From Kribbella jejuensis (GTDB lineage: Bacteria; Actinomycetota; Actinomycetes; Propionibacteriales; Kribbellaceae): a stretch of DNA of 64,000 bases. The stretch is from contig NZ_VFMM01000004.1 of the NCBI RefSeq assembly GCF_006715085.1, positions 558,001 to 622,000 of the forward strand, read 5' to 3'. The notes under the pieces are model-generated. The model saw only the letters and a program-made list of their open reading frames with translations, was not told the DNA's origin and did not search any database. The translations under genes and the position numbers were made by a program. Below, in pieces: positions 34,898 to 42,375 of the stretch (position 1 is its first letter; each line of letters begins with the position of its first letter).

Positions 34898-35703
34898 ACC
34901 TCATCCGGCTCAAGCCTCGCAGCACCGTCGCGTTGTTCGTCGCCTCTCTCGTCGGTGTGCTCGCCTTCGCCTGGCCGCTCTTCTTCCAGACGTCGCAAGC
35001 AGGCGAGTCGGCGATCGGGCACACCACCGACGCTCCGTGGCTCTTCGTGTTGCTGCTCCCGCTGCTGGTGGCCGTCGTACTTGCGGAGCTCTCCGAGGCC
35101 GGCATCGACGCGAAGGTGATCTCGCTCGTCGGCATGCTCGCCGCGGTCGGTGCGGCACTGCGGGCGTTGGGCCCTGGTACGGCGGGACTCGAGCCCGGGT
35201 TCTTCCTGCTGGTGCTGGCAGGGCGGGCGTTCGGCGCCGGGTTCGGGTTCGTCCTCGGGGCGGTGTCGCTGCTCGGCGGGGCGCTGATCAGCGGCGGGGT
35301 CGGGCCGTGGATGCCGTTCCAGATGTTCGCCTGCGCGTGGGTCGGTTGCCTGGCCGGGTTGCTGCCACGGGCCGGCGGGCGGCTCGAGCTGCTGCTGCTG
35401 GCGGCGTACTCGCTGGTGTCCGGGGTGCTGTACGGCGTGATCATGAACCTCTGGTTCTGGCCGTACGCGACGTTCGGGAGCGACTTCTCGTTCGTGCCGG
35501 GTGACTCGCTGGCCGACAACCTGCACCGGTACTTCCTGTTCGTGATCGCGACCTCGCTCGGGTGGGACATTCCGCGCGGGATCCTCTGCGCGGTGCTGGT
35601 ACTGGTGCTCGGACGGCCGATTCTCAACGCATTCCGGCGTACCGCCCGCAAGGCGGCGTTCGAGGCGCCGGTGGTCTTCGAACCCAGGAGGACGGATGCC
35701 TGA
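34894..35703 (+). CDS. ECF transporter S component (substrate-binding membrane subunit)
   Basis: This 269-residue integral membrane protein has about seven helices (STVALFVASLVGVLAFAWPLFF; FVLLLPLLVAVVLAELSEAGID; VISLVGMLAAVGAALRAL; GFVLGAVSLLGGALISGGVGPW; AYSLVSGVLYGVIMNLWFW). The GAVSLLGGALISGGVGPWMPFQM segment is typical of S components. Its position after a B12 riboswitch and before cobU suggests the substrate is cobalamin, cobinamide or a related corrinoid. The C-terminal tail is soluble. Confidence 0.85.
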   Translation: MNLIRLKPRSTVALFVASLVGVLAFAWPLFFQTSQAGESAIGHTTDAPWLFVLLLPLLVAVVLAELSEAGIDAKVISLVGMLAAVGAALRALGPGTAGLEPGFFLLVLAGRAFGAGFGFVLGAVSLLGGALISGGVGPWMPFQMFACAWVGCLAGLLPRAGGRLELLLLAAYSLVSGVLYGVIMNLWFWPYATFGSDFSFVPGDSLADNLHRYFLFVIATSLGWDIPRGILCAVLVLVLGRPILNAFRRTARKAAFEAPVVFEPRRTDA

Positions 35704-36379
35704 CCGTACGTTGGTGCTGGGCGGCGCCCGCTCCGGCAAGTCGATCGCGGCCGAACGGCTACTGGCCGATGTACCGGACGTCGTATACGTCGCCACCGGC
35801 GGCGACGACGCCGGCAGCCCCGAATGGGCCGCCCGCATCGCCAAGCACCGAGCCCGCCGCCCACCCACCTGGAGCCTGGCCGAAACCATCGACCTGATCC
35901 CCCTCCTGCAGTCCCCCGGCCCACCCCTCCTGATCGACTGCCTAACCCTCTGGCTCTCCCGCACCATGGACACCCTCAACGTCTGGGATAACCTCTCCCA
36001 CCCCATCCCCACGGCCCCCACAGATCCCACGGGCCTGGCGAACCCCACGGACCCGGCGGACCCCACAGGCCCGGCGGACCCCACAGGCCCGGCGGACCCC
36101 ACGGGTGCGGCCAACCCGGCCGACCCGGCCGACCCGGCCGAGCGTCAACCGACGGCTGTCGACCTGCTCGAGCAGGAGATCGTCCGGCTGGCTGATGCCT
36201 GGGCCTCGACGCCCCGCCGTGTGGTTGCCGTCAGCAACGATGTCGGCTCCGGAATCGTCCCCGCCGACCCCGGCACCCGCCTGTTCCGCGACCTGATGGG
36301 CCGCCTCAACACCACCATCTCCCTGTCCTCCACCCAAGTCCTCTGGACCATCGCCGGCCGAACCCTCCCCCTGACATGA
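35696..36379 (+). CDS. cobU: adenosylcobinamide kinase/adenosylcobinamide-phosphate guanylyltransferase
   Basis: The ATG overlaps the end of the S-component gene. CobU phosphorylates adenosylcobinamide and converts it to the GDP form. The P-loop GGARSGKS (9-16), LIDCLTLWLSR (79-89) and VVAVSNDVGSGIVPADPGTRLFRDLMGRLN (about 176-205) are diagnostic. At 227 residues it exceeds the usual 170-190 because residues 103-150 are an inserted Pro/Ala/Asp/Thr tract with ADPTGP repeated three times (18-nt DNA repeats). The insert lies after the first half of the fold, probably as a surface loop. Confidence 0.9.
   Translation: MPDRTLVLGGARSGKSIAAERLLADVPDVVYVATGGDDAGSPEWAARIAKHRARRPPTWSLAETIDLIPLLQSPGPPLLIDCLTLWLSRTMDTLNVWDNLSHPIPTAPTDPTGLANPTDPADPTGPADPTGPADPTGAANPADPADPAERQPTAVDLLEQEIVRLADAWASTPRRVVAVSNDVGSGIVPADPGTRLFRDLMGRLNTTISLSSTQVLWTIAGRTLPLT
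36050..36145 (+). repeat. 18-nt tandem repeats inside cobU
   Basis: Near-identical units reading GCG GAC CCC ACA GGC CCG occur about three times, followed by CCGGCCGAC units, encoding ADPTGP and PAD repeats at residues 117-149 of CobU. The repeat preserves the reading frame and adds a disordered loop. Confidence 0.75.
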
Positions 36380-37716
36380 CCACCCCACCCAACGAAAACC
36401 CCGCCGAGAACAACCCACCAACCCCCGCCACGCCGGCGGCCGGCCGCCCGGCCGGTGAAGCAGCCGGCGCTGACCGGTCCGACGGTGACCAGCCCGCCGG
36501 CGGCCGCCCGGCTACCACCCCGCGCCCGCGGACCGCAGCCACCCCGCCCGTGCACACCGCAGCCAGCCCGCCCGTGCAGAGCGCCGCTACACCTCCCGCA
36601 CAGAGCGCCGCTACACCTTCAGCGCGGGGGTCGTGGGTTGATGGGGTGCGGTTGGCGTTCGGGACGCTCACGGTGTTGCCCGCAGGGATTCCTCGGCGGG
36701 TGGATCGAGGGGTGGGTGGGCGCGCGATGGTGTTGGCGCCTTTGGTGGGGGTGGTGGTGGGCGGGGTTGCGGCGGCTGTGGTGGCACTGGCTCAGCTTGT
36801 GCGGCCCGACGCCGAGCTGCTCGCGGCGGTGCTCGGGGTGCTGGTGGTGGCAGGGCTGTCGGGCGGTCTGCACCTCGACGGACTGGCGGACTTTGCGGAT
36901 GCGCTCGGTTCGCGGCGGGATCCGGAGACGATGTTGCGGATCATGAAGCAGAGCGACATCGGACCGTTCGGGGTGGTCGCGATCGTCGGCGTACTGCTCG
37001 TCGACGTCGCCGCGCTGACCGCCTGCGTACAGGCGGGCTTCGGCTGGCAGGCCATCCTGATCGCCACCGTCGCGAGCCGCCTCACCCTCCCCTGGTCCTG
37101 CCGTACGACGATCCCCGCCGCCCGCCCCGACGGCCTCGGCACCATCGTCGCCGCCACCGTCCGCCCCATCACCGCCACCTTCGCCACAGCCCTCGTCCTC
37201 GCCGCAACCACCGCCCTCACCTGGCAGCCCCACCAGGCCACCCAACACCAGGCCGTCCCCCACCAGACCGCCCAACACCAAGCCGTCCAACACGAACGCG
37301 TCGATTACCAAGTGGTCCGACACGATGCCGCCGGCGCCACACCCCCCACCCACCAGCACCTCAACACACCCACCTCGCCCCGCCCCACCGCCGCCACAGC
37401 CCCCACCCACCAGCACCTCAACACACCCACCTCGCTCCACCCCACCGCCGCCACAGCCCCCACCCACCAAGACCTCACACCCACCACCTGGCTCGAGCTC
37501 ACCGACGCCGCAGCCCCCACCCGGCAGGACCTCAGCACACCCAACTGGCTTCACCTCAGCGGTGGCGCAGGCGCCGTGCTGTTGGCGGTTGCCATCAGTT
37601 TCCTCATCAGCCGGACAGCAACCAGGAAACTCGGCGGGACCACCGGTGATGTCCTCGGCGCGACGGTCGAACTGGCCCTTCCGGTAGCCCTTCTGAGCAT
37701 CGCCCTGACCGTGTGA
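36376..37716 (+). CDS. cobS: adenosylcobinamide-GDP ribazoletransferase with large insertions
   Basis: This 446-residue protein is about 190 longer than typical CobS. It joins adenosylcobinamide-GDP to alpha-ribazole at the membrane. Core motifs: RLAFGTLTVLPAG near 92, LHLDGLADFADALGSRRDPETML with the catalytic acidic cluster (166-187), MKQSDIGPFG, and the late GGTTGDVLGATVELALPVALL. Residues 1-86 are a Pro/Ala-rich extension; residues 284-399 are a His/Pro/Thr insertion made of tandem repeats between membrane segments. The gene starts by ATGA overlap with cobU. CobT is not in this window. Confidence 0.9.
   Translation: MTTPPNENPAENNPPTPATPAAGRPAGEAAGADRSDGDQPAGGRPATTPRPRTAATPPVHTAASPPVQSAATPPAQSAATPSARGSWVDGVRLAFGTLTVLPAGIPRRVDRGVGGRAMVLAPLVGVVVGGVAAAVVALAQLVRPDAELLAAVLGVLVVAGLSGGLHLDGLADFADALGSRRDPETMLRIMKQSDIGPFGVVAIVGVLLVDVAALTACVQAGFGWQAILIATVASRLTLPWSCRTTIPAARPDGLGTIVAATVRPITATFATALVLAATTALTWQPHQATQHQAVPHQTAQHQAVQHERVDYQVVRHDAAGATPPTHQHLNTPTSPRPTAATAPTHQHLNTPTSLHPTAATAPTHQDLTPTTWLELTDAAAPTRQDLSTPNWLHLSGGAGAVLLAVAISFLISRTATRKLGGTTGDVLGATVELALPVALLSIALTV
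37345..37572 (+). repeat. four 57-nt tandem repeats inside cobS
   Basis: Residues 324-399 consist of four 19-residue units: PTHQHLNTPTSPRPTAATA, PTHQHLNTPTSLHPTAATA, PTHQDLTPTTWLELTDAAA, PTRQDLSTPNWLHLSGGAG. The first two are nearly identical in DNA; the others are progressively diverged. Just upstream (37235-37310) shorter HQAV/QHQA units also repeat. This is a coding minisatellite. Confidence 0.85.
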
Positions 37717-37724
37717 GCGCTCAC
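37713..37724. promoter_or_regulatory. 12-bp palindrome GTGAGCGCTCAC at the cobS stop
   Basis: The perfect palindrome overlaps the cobS stop codon and lies 143 bp before the ROK regulator gene. The GAGCGCTC core resembles LacI-family operators of actinobacteria. No LacI gene is in the window, so assignment to the ROK promoter is a guess. Confidence 0.35.
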
Positions 37725-37866
37725 CTCCACCGCCCCGCCACCACGGTGGTCTACTGTCGCCGATGGAACGATCAAGTGGGGTAGTGACGGCGAGGTTGCA
37801 GCTGATGTTTGTGGTTGACGACACGTGGGCGGCCGGGTACGCCCCGCGATCCGTTATCTTTATGTA

Positions 37867-39042
37867 ATGAACGCAACCCGCCCGGCGCCCGGCTCGCAGA
37901 CTTCGCTGCGCGAAGCCAACCGTGCGCGCGTTCTCAGCGTCGTCCGTCAGCACGGCCCGCTCACCCAGGTCGAGATCGCCGCCGCGTCCGGCCTGTCCGC
38001 CGCCACCGTGTCGAACATGGTCAAGGAGCTGGACCAAGCCGGCATGGTCGGCCTCTCCCGGAGCATCCGCAACGGCCGCCGCGCCGTACTCGTGTCGCTC
38101 GCCTCCGGTGGCGGCCTGCTCGCCGGTGTCGCGTTCGGAGAGCGCGACGTCCGGGTCGCGGTCGCCAACGGGTCTCGCGAGATCCTCGCCCAGCAACTCA
38201 TGCCGCTGCAGGCCGACCACGTCGCCGACGAGGGCATGGAACGCGCGGCCCGGCTGCTCGCCGACCTGGCCGAGACGGTCAGCTCCGGCGTCGAAGACAT
38301 CTCCGCGGTCGGTTTCGGCCTGCCGATGCCGGTGGACGCGATCAGCGGCGAGGCCGGGTCGGACGCCGTACTGCCCGGCTGGCGCGGCGTGAACGTCACC
38401 GAGGCGATGTCGGCGTACCTGCGCGCCCCGGTCGCGCTCGACAACACCGCCAACCTGGCCGCGCTCGGCGAACTCCGCGCCGGCGCGCTCCGCGGCGTCC
38501 GGAACGGCTGCTACCTGAAGTTCTCGTACGGCGTCGGCGCAGGGATCGTGATCGACGGCGAGGTGTTCCGCGGCTCGGCCGGTACGGCGGGTGAGATCGG
38601 CCACGTCACGATCGACGAGAACGGCCCGATCTGCCGCTGCGGCAATCGCGGCTGCCTGGACACGTTCGTCGGATCACGGGCGCTGATCAACAGCCTGGCC
38701 GCCTCCCACGGACCGCTGCGACTGAAGGACATCGTCACCCGCGCGCTGGCCGGCGACATCGGCTGCCGCCGGGTGATCGAGGACGCCGGCCGCCGGGTCG
38801 GTGTGGCCGTCGCAGGGGTGGTGAACCTGCTGAATCCGGAGGTGATCGTGGTCGGCGGCCTGATGGCCGAGGCCGGTGACCTCATCCTCGGCCCGCTCCG
38901 CGAGGCGCTCGACCGGTGCGCGATCCCGAGCGCCGCCGCGACCGTCGAACTGCGCCCGGCCGAGCTCGGAGACGCGGCCGACATCATCGGCGCGATCCAC
39001 CGCGCGTCGGTACTGAGTCATACCAATATCTCCATTTCTTGA
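37867..39042 (+). CDS. ROK family transcriptional regulator
   Basis: The start is the ATG giving MNATRPAPGSQTSLREANRARVLSVV, 391 residues; an upstream in-frame GTG is possible. The N-terminal winged helix (about 18-75) contains LTQVEIAAASGLSAATVSNMVKEL. The ROK domain follows with GAGIVIDGEVFRGSAGTAGEIGHV and the zinc motif CRCGNRGCLDT (C-x-C-G-x-x-G-C-x-E/D). These proteins sense sugars and repress adjacent sugar transport genes. Here the gene runs into a xylose-type ABC operon, so it is probably the local repressor. Possible -35 TTGACG at 37815 has no clear -10. Confidence 0.88.
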   Translation: MNATRPAPGSQTSLREANRARVLSVVRQHGPLTQVEIAAASGLSAATVSNMVKELDQAGMVGLSRSIRNGRRAVLVSLASGGGLLAGVAFGERDVRVAVANGSREILAQQLMPLQADHVADEGMERAARLLADLAETVSSGVEDISAVGFGLPMPVDAISGEAGSDAVLPGWRGVNVTEAMSAYLRAPVALDNTANLAALGELRAGALRGVRNGCYLKFSYGVGAGIVIDGEVFRGSAGTAGEIGHVTIDENGPICRCGNRGCLDTFVGSRALINSLAASHGPLRLKDIVTRALAGDIGCRRVIEDAGRRVGVAVAGVVNLLNPEVIVVGGLMAEAGDLILGPLREALDRCAIPSAAATVELRPAELGDAADIIGAIHRASVLSHTNISIS

Positions 39043-39064
39043 ATTCAAGTCTTGACGACAAGAC
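39038..39064. promoter_or_regulatory. double inverted repeat, candidate ROK operator
   Basis: Two palindromes lie end to end: CTTGAATTCAAG (39038-39049, perfect 12 bp) and GTCTTG-acga-CAAGAC (39049-39064, perfect 6-bp arms). They overlap the ROK gene's stop codon and precede the sugar-binding-protein gene by about 60 bp, where an autoregulatory or operon-specific ROK site would be expected. Confidence 0.5.
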
Positions 39065-39083
39065 CGCGGAGAGCTTGACTTCG

Positions 39084-39105
39084 GGCAGGCCAATTGGGGC
39101 CTGCC
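39084..39105 (+). promoter_or_regulatory. hairpin in the leader of the sugar ABC operon
   Basis: GGCAGGCC (39084-39091) pairs perfectly with GGCCTGCC (39098-39105) around a 6-nt loop, just ahead of the AAGGAG ribosome site (about 39111). It could be an attenuator or mRNA-stabilising leader structure. Confidence 0.45.
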
Positions 39106-39122
39106 TTGTCAAGGAGTTGCCT

Positions 39123-40196
39123 ATGTCCGTCCCCGTTACCCGTCTCGTCGGTCTCGGCCTCGCCGTGTCGGCCCTTGCCGTCTCGCTGGTGGCCTGTGGG
39201 TCGAACGACTCCGGCAGCGGCTCAGGCAGCGCGAAGAAGATCGCGCTGTTGCTGCCCGAGTCCAAGACCACCCGGTACGAGGCGCTCGACCGTCCGCTGT
39301 TCACCGAGGCGCTGAAGGCCGCCTGCGCGAAGTGCGAGCTGATCTACAGCAACGCCGACCAGGACGCGTCGAAGCAACAACAGCAGGCCGAGGCCGCACT
39401 GACCCAGGGCGCGAACGTCCTGGTGCTCGACCCGGTCGACGGTAAGGCCGCCGCCGCGATCGCCGCGTCGGCGAAGGGCCAGAACGTACCGGTGGTCGCG
39501 TACGACCGGTTCATCGAGAACGCCAACTACTACGTGTCGTTCGAGAACGAGGCGGTCGGCAAGTTGCAGGCGCAGACGCTGGTCGACACGCTCAAGGCGG
39601 CCGGTAAGACGTCCGGCAACATCGCGATGATCAACGGCTCGCCCACCGACCCGAACGCGGCCGACTTCAAGAAGGGCGCGCACAGCGTGCTCGACTCGAG
39701 CGGCTTCAAGATCGCCGCCGAGTTCGACACCCCGGACTGGAGCCCGGACAAGGCGCAGGCCTGGATGGAAGGCCAGCTGAGCGCGATCAAGAACGGTCTG
39801 GTCGGGGTGTACGCCGCCAACGACGGCACCGCGGGCGGTGCGATCGCGGCGCTCAAGGGTGGTGGCGTCAAGCCGCTCCCGCCGGTCACCGGCCAGGACT
39901 CCGAACTCGCCGCGATCCAGCGGATCGTGTCCGGCGACCAGGCGATGACCATCTACAAGGCGGTCAAGCCGCAGGCCGAAGCCGCCGCCAAGGGCGCCGT
40001 GGCGCTGGCCAACGGAAACAAGCCGGAGTCCACCACCGACAAGAACGGTGTCCCGTCGACGATCCTCGACCCGGTCGCGGTGACCAAGGCGAACATCAAG
40101 GACACCGTTGTCAAGGACAACATCTACAAGATCTCGGACATCTGTACGGCAGCATTCGCGGCAGCCTGCGCCGCAGCCGGACTGTCGAACAACTGA
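39123..40196 (+). CDS. sugar ABC transporter substrate-binding lipoprotein (XylF-like)
   Basis: The ATG with AAGGAG 6 nt upstream gives 357 residues. The signal peptide ends in the lipobox LVACGS (C at about 23), so the protein is lipid-anchored outside. The periplasmic-binding-protein type 1 fold shows KKIALLLPESKTTRYEALDRPLF, LVLDPVDGKAAAAIAASAKG, VPVVAYDRFIENANYYVSFEN (sugar-contact region) and VYAANDGTAGGAIAALKGGG. This matches xylose/ribose-type receptors. Two late cysteines (ICTAAFAAACAAAG) are unusual and may pair. Substrate sugar is inferred from the ROK/XylGH context. Confidence 0.87.
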   Translation: MSVPVTRLVGLGLAVSALAVSLVACGSNDSGSGSGSAKKIALLLPESKTTRYEALDRPLFTEALKAACAKCELIYSNADQDASKQQQQAEAALTQGANVLVLDPVDGKAAAAIAASAKGQNVPVVAYDRFIENANYYVSFENEAVGKLQAQTLVDTLKAAGKTSGNIAMINGSPTDPNAADFKKGAHSVLDSSGFKIAAEFDTPDWSPDKAQAWMEGQLSAIKNGLVGVYAANDGTAGGAIAALKGGGVKPLPPVTGQDSELAAIQRIVSGDQAMTIYKAVKPQAEAAAKGAVALANGNKPESTTDKNGVPSTILDPVAVTKANIKDTVVKDNIYKISDICTAAFAAACAAAGLSNN

Positions 40197-40206
40197 CCGC
40201 CCCCCG

Positions 40207-40240
40207 AGCTTGCCCCCGCAGTGAGGTGCGGGGGCAAGCT
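40207..40240 (+). terminator. strong hairpin between the binding-protein and ATPase genes
   Basis: Perfect 14-nt arms (AGCTTGCCCCCGCA, 40207-40220, and its complement 40227-40240) with loop GTGAGG. No long T-run follows. It sits 11 nt after the receptor gene's stop, the usual place for a processing or attenuation hairpin that raises receptor mRNA over ATPase and permease. Confidence 0.7.
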
Positions 40241-40273
40241 TAGGTCTACGTTTCAGTTCAGGAGGCTGATCGT

Positions 40274-41083
40274 GTGACTGTTACCCCCGCTCCCCCCGAC
40301 GTCGGCGCCGGTACGGTGCTGTCGCTGCAGGGAATTTCCAAGCGGTTCGGCGCCGTCCAGGCCCTGAAGAACATCGAACTCGACGTCCGGGCCGGTGAAG
40401 TGCTCGCCCTGGTGGGCGACAACGGCGCCGGCAAGTCCACGCTGGTGAAGACGATCGCCGGCGTGTACACCGCCGACGACGGCACGATGGTCTTCGACGG
40501 CCGCCCGGTCCGGGTCGGCAGTCCGGCCGAGGCACAGCAGCTGGGCATCGCCACCGTGTTCCAGGACCTGGCGCTCTGCGACAACCTCGACGTGGTCGCG
40601 AACCTGTACCTCGGTCGCGAGCTCGAGAAGGCCGGCGCGCTGGACGAGGTCGAGATGGAACGCCAGTCCTGGGAACTGCTCCGGCAGCTGTCCGCGAAGA
40701 TCCCGTCGGTGCGGATCCCGGTCGCCAGCCTGTCCGGCGGCCAGCGGCAGACCGTCGCGATCGCCCGCAGCCTGCTCGGCAAGCCCAAGGTCGTGATGCT
40801 CGACGAACCGACCGCGGCTCTCGGCGTCGCTCAGACCGCCGAGGTCCTCAACCTGGTCGAGCGGCTGCGCGAACGCGGCCTGGCCGTGATCCTGATCAGC
40901 CACAACATGGCCGACGTGATGGCGGTCGCCGACCGGGTCGCGGTACTGCGGCTCGGCCGGAACAACGGGGTCTTCGTCGTCAGCGAGACCCGGACGCAGG
41001 ACATCATCGCGGCCATCACCGGCGCGGTCGACAACGCGGTCTCCGAGCGCGCCGCGCGCCGGAACCCAGAGGAGCCATCATGA
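40274..41083 (+). CDS. sugar ABC transporter ATP-binding protein
   Basis: GTG start with GGAGG (40261) upstream; 269 residues. One ABC domain: Walker A GDNGAGKST (about 49-57), signature SLSGGQRQTVAIARSL, Walker B VVMLDEPTAALGV, H-loop LISHNMADV. E. coli-type XylG/RbsA proteins have two ABC domains (about 500 residues); this is a single-domain version as in the FrcA group, so it presumably forms a homodimer. Its TGA overlaps the ATG of the permease gene. Confidence 0.9.
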   Translation: MTVTPAPPDVGAGTVLSLQGISKRFGAVQALKNIELDVRAGEVLALVGDNGAGKSTLVKTIAGVYTADDGTMVFDGRPVRVGSPAEAQQLGIATVFQDLALCDNLDVVANLYLGRELEKAGALDEVEMERQSWELLRQLSAKIPSVRIPVASLSGGQRQTVAIARSLLGKPKVVMLDEPTAALGVAQTAEVLNLVERLRERGLAVILISHNMADVMAVADRVAVLRLGRNNGVFVVSETRTQDIIAAITGAVDNAVSERAARRNPEEPS

Positions 41084-42375
41084 CCCTGCAGGACTCGGCC
41101 CAGGATCCGGCCCAGGATCCGGCCCTGGATTCGGCCCCGGATTCGGTGCAGCTGCCCGCGGATCTGCAGGACGAGCGGCTGATCGCCAGCCGCGGCCTGA
41201 GCGGCGCGGTCGGCGCGTTCACTTCCCGGCTGCGCTCCGGCGACCTCGGTTCGGTACCGGTGGTGATCGGGCTGATCATCATCTGGGTGGTCTTCCAGAT
41301 CGCGAACAGCTCGTTCCTGTCCAGCCGCAACCTGGTCAACCTGACCCTGCAGACGACGTCGGTCGGGGTGATTGCCCTCGGCATCGTTCTGGTGCTGCTG
41401 CTCGGTGAGATCGACCTGTCGGTCGGTTCGGTCAGCGGTTTCGCCGGCGCGGTCGTCGGGGTCACGTTCGTCAACCAGGGCTGGCCGATCGTGCTGTCGT
41501 TGCTGGCCGGCGTCGTGCTGGGCATCGTGGTCGGTCTGTTCTACGGCCTGCTCTACACGCGGTTCGGCGTACCGAGCTTCGTGATCACGCTCGCCGGGTT
41601 GCTCGGGTTCCTCGGGCTGCAGTTGCTGGTGCTCGGCAAGGACGGCACGATCAACCTGCCGTACGACTCGCCGCTCGTCGGCTTCGCGACCCGCAGCTTC
41701 CTGTCTCCCGCGATCGCATATGGACTGGTCGCTCTGGTCGTCGTGGTCTACACCCTGACCAGGCTGCAGGGCCGGAGCGCTCGCGCCGCGGCGGGGCTGT
41801 CCGCGGCGCCGACGTCGTTCATCGCGGCGAAGGCGGCAGGCCTCGCTGTCGTACTGCTCGTCCCGGTTCTGGTCCTCAACGGCGACCGTGGCGTCTCGTC
41901 GATGTTCCTGCTGTTCCTCGCGCTGGTCGTGGTCACGGACCTGGCCGTACGACGGACCCGCTGGGGCCGCTCGGTCTTCGCCGTCGGCGGCAACGTCGAG
42001 GCGGCGCGCCGGGCCGGTATCAACGTCCGGATGATCTACCTGTCGGTGTTCGCGGCCTGTACGACGTTCGCAGCGGTCGGTGGCATCCTGGCGGCGGCCC
42101 GGCTGGTCGCGGTCAGCCAGTCGAGCGGCGGTACGGACACCAACCTGAACGCGATCGCGTCCGCCGTGATCGGCGGAACCAGCCTGTTCGGCGGCCGCGG
42201 TTCGGCGTACTCCGCACTGCTCGGCGCGCTGGTGATCACGTCGATCTCCAACGGGCTGGCGTTGCTGAGCCTGGACTCGAACGTCCGCTACATCGTCACG
42301 GCCGGCGTCCTGCTGATCGCCGTCACGATCGACTCCCTCAGCCGCCGAAGCCGCCAGGCCCACGGTCGCGCGTAG
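41080..42375 (+). CDS. sugar ABC transporter permease (XylH-like)
   Basis: This 431-residue protein has about ten helices, beginning with VVIGLIIIWVVFQIANSSFLS. Diagnostic for the xylose/ribose-type permease family are GEIDLSVGSVSGFAGAVVGV, GVPSFVITLAGLLGFLG and VIGGTSLFGGRGSAYSALLGALVI. Residues 3-30 are a hydrophilic Gln/Asp/Pro tract coded by 12-nt repeats. The C-terminus (RRSRQAHGRA) overlaps by 38 bp the end of the converging response-regulator gene. It forms the membrane channel of the importer. Confidence 0.9.
   Translation: MTLQDSAQDPAQDPALDSAPDSVQLPADLQDERLIASRGLSGAVGAFTSRLRSGDLGSVPVVIGLIIIWVVFQIANSSFLSSRNLVNLTLQTTSVGVIALGIVLVLLLGEIDLSVGSVSGFAGAVVGVTFVNQGWPIVLSLLAGVVLGIVVGLFYGLLYTRFGVPSFVITLAGLLGFLGLQLLVLGKDGTINLPYDSPLVGFATRSFLSPAIAYGLVALVVVVYTLTRLQGRSARAAAGLSAAPTSFIAAKAAGLAVVLLVPVLVLNGDRGVSSMFLLFLALVVVTDLAVRRTRWGRSVFAVGGNVEAARRAGINVRMIYLSVFAACTTFAAVGGILAAARLVAVSQSSGGTDTNLNAIASAVIGGTSLFGGRGSAYSALLGALVITSISNGLALLSLDSNVRYIVTAGVLLIAVTIDSLSRRSRQAHGRA

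Noticed and set aside
35696..37716. Frameshift as explanation of the long CobU and CobS
   Set aside because: Both frames remain open and the conserved motifs on each side of the inserts are in the same frame, so these are in-frame insertions.
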